From: Novosphingobium barchaimii LL02
Lineage (GTDB): Bacteria > Pseudomonadota > Alphaproteobacteria > Sphingomonadales > Sphingomonadaceae
DNA: 64,000 bases
Reading direction: 5' to 3'
Assembly: GCF_001046635.1 (NCBI RefSeq)
Contig: NZ_KQ130454.1
Location: 379,501-443,500 of the forward strand
Made by a program: the position numbers and the translations under genes. The notes beneath the pieces are model-generated. The model worked only from the letters and a program-made list of their open reading frames with translations. It ran no database searches and had not been told where the DNA came from. The first letter of the stretch is position 1. Each line of letters starts with the position of its first letter. Positions 60,792 to 64,000 of this stretch are shown piece after piece.

Positions 60792-60820
60792 GCGCCCGCT
60801 ATGGCATTGGAGCGCCGGTA

Positions 60821-61375
60821 ATGGAACGCAATCCCGGCAAACAATCGGACAAAAAGGGCAAGGCATCGAAGCCGGGCCTGAAGCTTTATGAGCGCCCACG
60901 CGGCGGCCAGGCCCGAGCGATCTCCGATCTGATGCCGGAAGTGGGGCGCACCGCCTTTCGCCGCTTCGGCTTCGTCCAATCCAGCGTGGTATCGCGCTGG
61001 CCCGAGATCGTCGGCGCCCGCCATGCCCGCGTCTGCTCGCCGGAATCGATCCGTTTTCCCCCCGGCGAAAAGAGCGACGGCATACTTCAACTGGTCGTCG
61101 TCGCCGCCCATGCGCCGATGATCCAGCACGTCATCCCCGAGATCGTCGAGCGGGTGAACCGCTTCTTCGGCTACAACGCAGTGGCCCGCGTGAAAATCCG
61201 GCAAGGCGACGTTAAGCCGCCGGTCGCCACTCCGCCTCGCGTCGCCGCTTCGCCGACGCTGAAGCCGGTACCGTTCGAACTGGGCGAATCGCTGCGAGAC
61301 ATCGGCGATCCCGAACTTCGCGCGGTGCTCGAATCGCTTGCCCGCAGCATCGAGGCCAAGGGCGGCCAGGAATAA
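60821..61375 (+). CDS. DUF721/DciA-like protein
   Basis: This 184-residue protein has a DUF721 domain (RAISDLMPEVGRTAFRRFGF, then SRWPEIVGARHARVCSPESI and AHAPMIQHVIPEIVERVNRF). DciA proteins load the replicative helicase in bacteria without DnaC. The C-terminal 55 residues form a separate tail with LGESLRDIGDPELRAVLESL, common in alphaproteobacterial members. The ATG at 60821 is preferred over the 60668 start, which would overlap mutY. Confidence 0.85.
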   Translation: MERNPGKQSDKKGKASKPGLKLYERPRGGQARAISDLMPEVGRTAFRRFGFVQSSVVSRWPEIVGARHARVCSPESIRFPPGEKSDGILQLVVVAAHAPMIQHVIPEIVERVNRFFGYNAVARVKIRQGDVKPPVATPPRVAASPTLKPVPFELGESLRDIGDPELRAVLESLARSIEAKGGQE

Positions 61376-61395
61376 CAGTGCCAGGAATGACCAGG

Positions 61396-62142
61396 ATGCG
61401 TTTCGCCAGCATGAAGACCACGCTTCGTTTTACCGCCCTCGCCGCCTGCGCCGCGCTGAGCATTGCCGCCGCGCCTGCGAAAAAGCCGGCGCCCGCGCCC
61501 TCTTCAGCCGGAAAGAACTGGGCGGGTCAGGTCGTCGCCACTCCCGATGGCAGCCACCGCTATGGCAACCCCGACGCGCCGGTGAAGCTCAACGAATACG
61601 TCAGCTATACCTGCCCGCACTGCGCCCATTTCCACAAGGAATCCGACCCGGTCCTGCGCCTGACTGTAGTGCCGAAGGGGCAGGTTTCGGTGACGGTAAC
61701 CAATTTCCTGCGCAATCCGATCGACCTGACCGTGGCGATGCTGACGAATTGCGGCGACCCCAAGCGCTTCTTCGTGCGCCACAACGCGTTCTTCGCCACC
61801 CAGGAAACCTGGCTGGGCAAAGTCGAAAAGTTCAGCCGCGACCAGCAGGCTCGCTGGTATCAGGGCCAGCTCACCGACCGGATGCGCGCCATCGCCAGCG
61901 ACCTCGGCTTCTACGACCAGATGGGAGCCTGGGGCATGGGCCGCGCACAGACCGACGTCTGCCTGGCCGACAAGGCGATGCTCGACAAACTGCGCACCCA
62001 GCAGACCGAAGTCGAGAAGCTTGGCTTCCAGGGCACGCCCAGCTTCACGCTCAACGGCGAAGTACTGAATGCCAACGACTGGGCATCGGTATCCAAGGCG
62101 ATCACCGCCAAGATCGCCGAGCAGCGCGCCGGCAATATCTGA
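61396..62142 (+). CDS. DsbA-like periplasmic thioredoxin-fold protein
   Basis: This 248-residue protein has a signal peptide (LRFTALAACAALSIAAAPAK). The thioredoxin fold carries active site CPHC in EYVSYTCPHCAHFHKESDPV, and the cis-Pro loop is GTPSFTLNGEVL. The helical insert of DsbA proteins is present. The precise start is uncertain (ATG 61396 or 61411; a GTG at 61378 is also open). It probably works as a thiol oxidase or, with a partner, an isomerase. The paralogue follows at 62254. Confidence 0.87.
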   Translation: MRFASMKTTLRFTALAACAALSIAAAPAKKPAPAPSSAGKNWAGQVVATPDGSHRYGNPDAPVKLNEYVSYTCPHCAHFHKESDPVLRLTVVPKGQVSVTVTNFLRNPIDLTVAMLTNCGDPKRFFVRHNAFFATQETWLGKVEKFSRDQQARWYQGQLTDRMRAIASDLGFYDQMGAWGMGRAQTDVCLADKAMLDKLRTQQTEVEKLGFQGTPSFTLNGEVLNANDWASVSKAITAKIAEQRAGNI

Positions 62143-62253
62143 TCTGCCCGCATGGCGGCGGCAAGCTGTGGATGCAGCGCCGCGCCGTGCTTTGTCTTCG
62201 GCCCGTCCATGGGCTAGCCCTGTCACAAGTGCACACGTAAGGATTCGCCTCCG

Positions 62254-63012
62254 ATGTTCCGCAACCGTTTCCGCCAGATCGCTCTTGGTCTGCTCGTCGC
62301 CCCGCTCGCTCTTGGCCTCGCCAGCTGCGGCAAGAAGGACGAGGCCGCCGGTCCCGTCTCGGGCGAACCGATCGCCAAGATCGCTCCGCCCGCCGGCAAG
62401 GCCTGGGCCGACATGATCGAAAAGACCCCCGAGGGCGGCTACCGCATGGGCAACCCCGACGCCCCGATCAAGCTGATCGAGTACGGCGCGCTCAGCTGCT
62501 CGCACTGCGCCGAATTCGCGAAGGAAAGCTTCGGCAAGCTGCGCGACGACTATGTCGCCAGCGGCCGCGTGAGCTATGAGATGCGCTACTTCATGCTCAA
62601 TGTCTTCGACATCCCCGCATCGCTGCTGGCGACCTGCGGCACGACCGAAGCGGTGATCCCGCTGAGCGAGCAGTTCTGGGCCTGGCAGCCCAAGATGTTC
62701 GAGAACATGCAGAACGCCGACAAGGCGAAGCTGGCCGCGCTCGACACGATGCCCAAGGAACAGCAGATCGGCGCGGTCGCGCAGGTTTCCGGTATGAGCG
62801 ACTTTTTCGCATCGCGCGGCATCGCCCGCGATCAGGCCAATGCGTGCCTTGCCGACACCGCCAAGGCCAAGGCGCTTGCCGACCAGACTCAGAAGGCGTC
62901 GGAGCAGTTCAACATCACCGGCACCCCCAGCTTCATCATCAACGGCAATTCGGTCGGTTCCGGCTCGTGGGCGGAAATCGAACCCAAGCTGCAGCAGGCC
63001 GGCGCTCGCTGA
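62254..63012 (+). CDS. DsbA-like thioredoxin-fold lipoprotein
   Basis: This 252-residue protein has a lipoprotein-type signal with LALGLASCGKK near residue 25. The active site is CSHC in EYGALSCSHCAEFAKESFGK and the cis-Pro loop is GTPSFIINGNSV. It is a tandem paralogue of the gene at 61396, with a different active-site dipeptide (SH versus PH), so redox potential and role may differ. Two further Cys (LATCGT, NACLAD) are present in both proteins. Confidence 0.88.
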   Translation: MFRNRFRQIALGLLVAPLALGLASCGKKDEAAGPVSGEPIAKIAPPAGKAWADMIEKTPEGGYRMGNPDAPIKLIEYGALSCSHCAEFAKESFGKLRDDYVASGRVSYEMRYFMLNVFDIPASLLATCGTTEAVIPLSEQFWAWQPKMFENMQNADKAKLAALDTMPKEQQIGAVAQVSGMSDFFASRGIARDQANACLADTAKAKALADQTQKASEQFNITGTPSFIINGNSVGSGSWAEIEPKLQQAGAR

Positions 63013-63038
63013 TCTGATGTCCTGACGGTAATAACTCG

Positions 63039-64000
63039 ATGCGCATCCACCGGCTCAAGCTCAGCGGATTCAAGAGCTTCGTCGAGCCGGCCGAACTGCG
63101 CATCGAGCCGGGGCTGACAGGCGTCGTCGGCCCCAATGGCTGCGGCAAGTCCAACCTTCTCGAAGCGATCCGCTGGGTCATGGGCGAAAGCTCGCCCAAG
63201 TCGATGCGCGGCGGCGGCATGGAAGACGTGATCTTCGCCGGCACGGACAAGCGCCCGCCGCGCTCCTTCGCCGAAGTGGTTCTCAAGGCCGAAACCGCCG
63301 CCCGCGCCGACGGCTTGCGTGAGGAACTGGAAGTCGTCCGCCGGATCGAGCGCGGCGCAGGAAGCGCCTATCGCATCAACGGCCGGGACGTTCGCGCCAA
63401 GGACGTAGCGCTGACCTTCGCCGATGCCGCCACCGGCGCGCACAGCCCCGCACTGGTCAGCCAAGGCCGCATCGCCGCCGTCATCGCCGCCAAGCCCGCA
63501 GAACGCCGGGCGATGCTGGAAGAGGCCGCAGGCATCGCCGGCCTGCACGTACGCCGCAAGGACGCCGAACAGCGCCTTAGAGCTACAGAAGCGAACCTGG
63601 CCCGCCTCGACGACCTCATGGCCAGCCTCGATAAACAGGTCGGGACGTTGCGGCGGCAGGCCAAGGCCGCCGAACGCTACAAGGCGCTGACCGACCAGAT
63701 CCGCCTTTCCGAAGCGCGCCTCGTCTTCGCCCGCTGGCGCGATGCCGCCGAAGCCGCCGAGGCCGCGCGCAAGGAAGCGCAGGCCGCCGAAGCGCGGGTT
63801 ACCATGGCGCAGGGCTTGGCCGTGGAAGCGCAGAGCCAGCAGGCCAAGGCCGCCCAGACCCTCGCGGAAACGCGCGACGAACTTGCCGACCGCCGCGACG
63901 ATGCCAGCGCGCAGGGCCACCGCATGGCCACGCTGACCAGCCAGTTGGAAGCCGCCGAACAGCGCCTCGCCGATCTCGACCGCCAGCGCACCCGGCTGGA
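63039..64000 (+). CDS. smc: Chromosome segregation protein SMC, 5' part
   Basis: This is the first 320 codons of SMC, cut by the window end. The ABC-type head has [20 protein letters not shown], Walker [21 protein letters not shown] and a [11 protein letters not shown] segment. The signature-side [20 protein letters not shown] is followed by [21 protein letters not shown] coiled coil starts at about residue 165 and runs to the edge. The ATG at 63039 lies 27 bases after the DsbA-like gene. It organises the chromosome with ScpA and ScpB, which are not in this window. Confidence 0.95.
   Translation, partial: MRIHRLKLSGFKSFVEPAELRIEPGLTGVVGPNGCGKSNLLEAIRWVMGESSPKSMRGGGMEDVIFAGTDKRPPRSFAEVVLKAETAARADGLREELEVVRRIERGAGSAYRINGRDVRAKDVALTFADAATGAHSPALVSQGRIAAVIAAKPAERRAMLEEAAGIAGLHVRRKDAEQRLRATEANLARLDDLMASLDKQVGTLRRQAKAAERYKALTDQIRLSEARLVFARWRDAAEAAEAARKEAQAAEARVTMAQGLAVEAQSQQAKAAQTLAETRDELADRRDDASAQGHRMATLTSQLEAAEQRLADLDRQRTRL

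Overview
The window looks like chromosome of an alphaproteobacterium of the Sphingomonadales, probably Novosphingobium or a close relative. This is inferred from high-GC codon use, the DnaE2/ImuA/ImuB cassette with a GTTC-N7-GTTC operator, DUF1489, DUF4169 and DUF779 genes, a DciA/MutY/DsbA/SMC neighbourhood, and sphingomonad-style repeats carrying the core GCTTCGACAAGCTCAGC. No species call can be made without a search.

About 0.2-23.7 kb is an exopolysaccharide locus of the Wzx/Wzy type. It has an outer-membrane Wza-like lipoprotein, a Wzc-like co-polymerase fused to a tyrosine kinase, a polymerase, a flippase, a priming sugar-phosphate transferase and several GT4 and GT2 glycosyltransferases. 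It also has three pyruvyl-transferase-family proteins, an acyltransferase and a PslG-like glycoside hydrolase. Gene strand switches repeatedly, so the locus is a mosaic of short operons. In its middle (14.85-17.77 kb) are two genes that do not belong to synthesis: a small protein resembling the head-spike base protein of gene transfer agents, and a large modular SGNH-hydrolase protein that looks like the matching spike or fibre.

About 24.0-31.4 kb is the most interesting region: a lasso-peptide biosynthetic cluster. Its order is a 2-oxoglutarate-oxygenase-like protein, an HPr-kinase-like kinase, a 50-residue precursor peptide (too short for usual ORF calling), a terminator-like hairpin, a PqqD-like recognition protein (B1), an asparagine-synthetase-like cyclase (C), a PRMT-like methyltransferase, a transglutaminase-like leader peptidase (B2) and a nucleotidyltransferase. 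The precursor ends in Ser, as the paeninodin-type kinase requires. Its predicted core starts at Met34 with Asp40 as ring acceptor. Kinase, nucleotidyltransferase, methyltransferase and oxygenase together predict an unusually heavily tailored product.

About 31.9-37.4 kb is the SOS mutagenesis operon imuA-imuB-dnaE2 with a clear LexA box. It is followed by a TagF-like transferase, an OmpR/histidine-kinase pair and tRNA-Leu(GAG). About 41.4-48.1 kb holds a signalling and alcohol/aldehyde set: a LuxR-type regulator, a thioesterase, a NahK/ErcS-like hybrid kinase, a FIST (NosP-like) sensor, DUF779 and an ExaC-like aldehyde dehydrogenase. About 48.4-64 kb is mostly housekeeping: a HerA-like ATPase, small DUF proteins, an acyltransferase, an L,D-transpeptidase, cyclophilin, MgtE, DUF1489, NudC, a beta-lactamase-like hydrolase, MutY, DciA-like DUF721, two DsbA-like thioredoxins and the start of SMC, cut by the window edge. 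A low-GC secreted-protein gene at 56.06 kb sits between two nearly identical 63-bp direct repeats. Two intergenic regions, at 40.87 and 57.38 kb, carry a related element of about 115 bp that I cannot identify.

All family calls come from reading motifs by eye. No database search was run.
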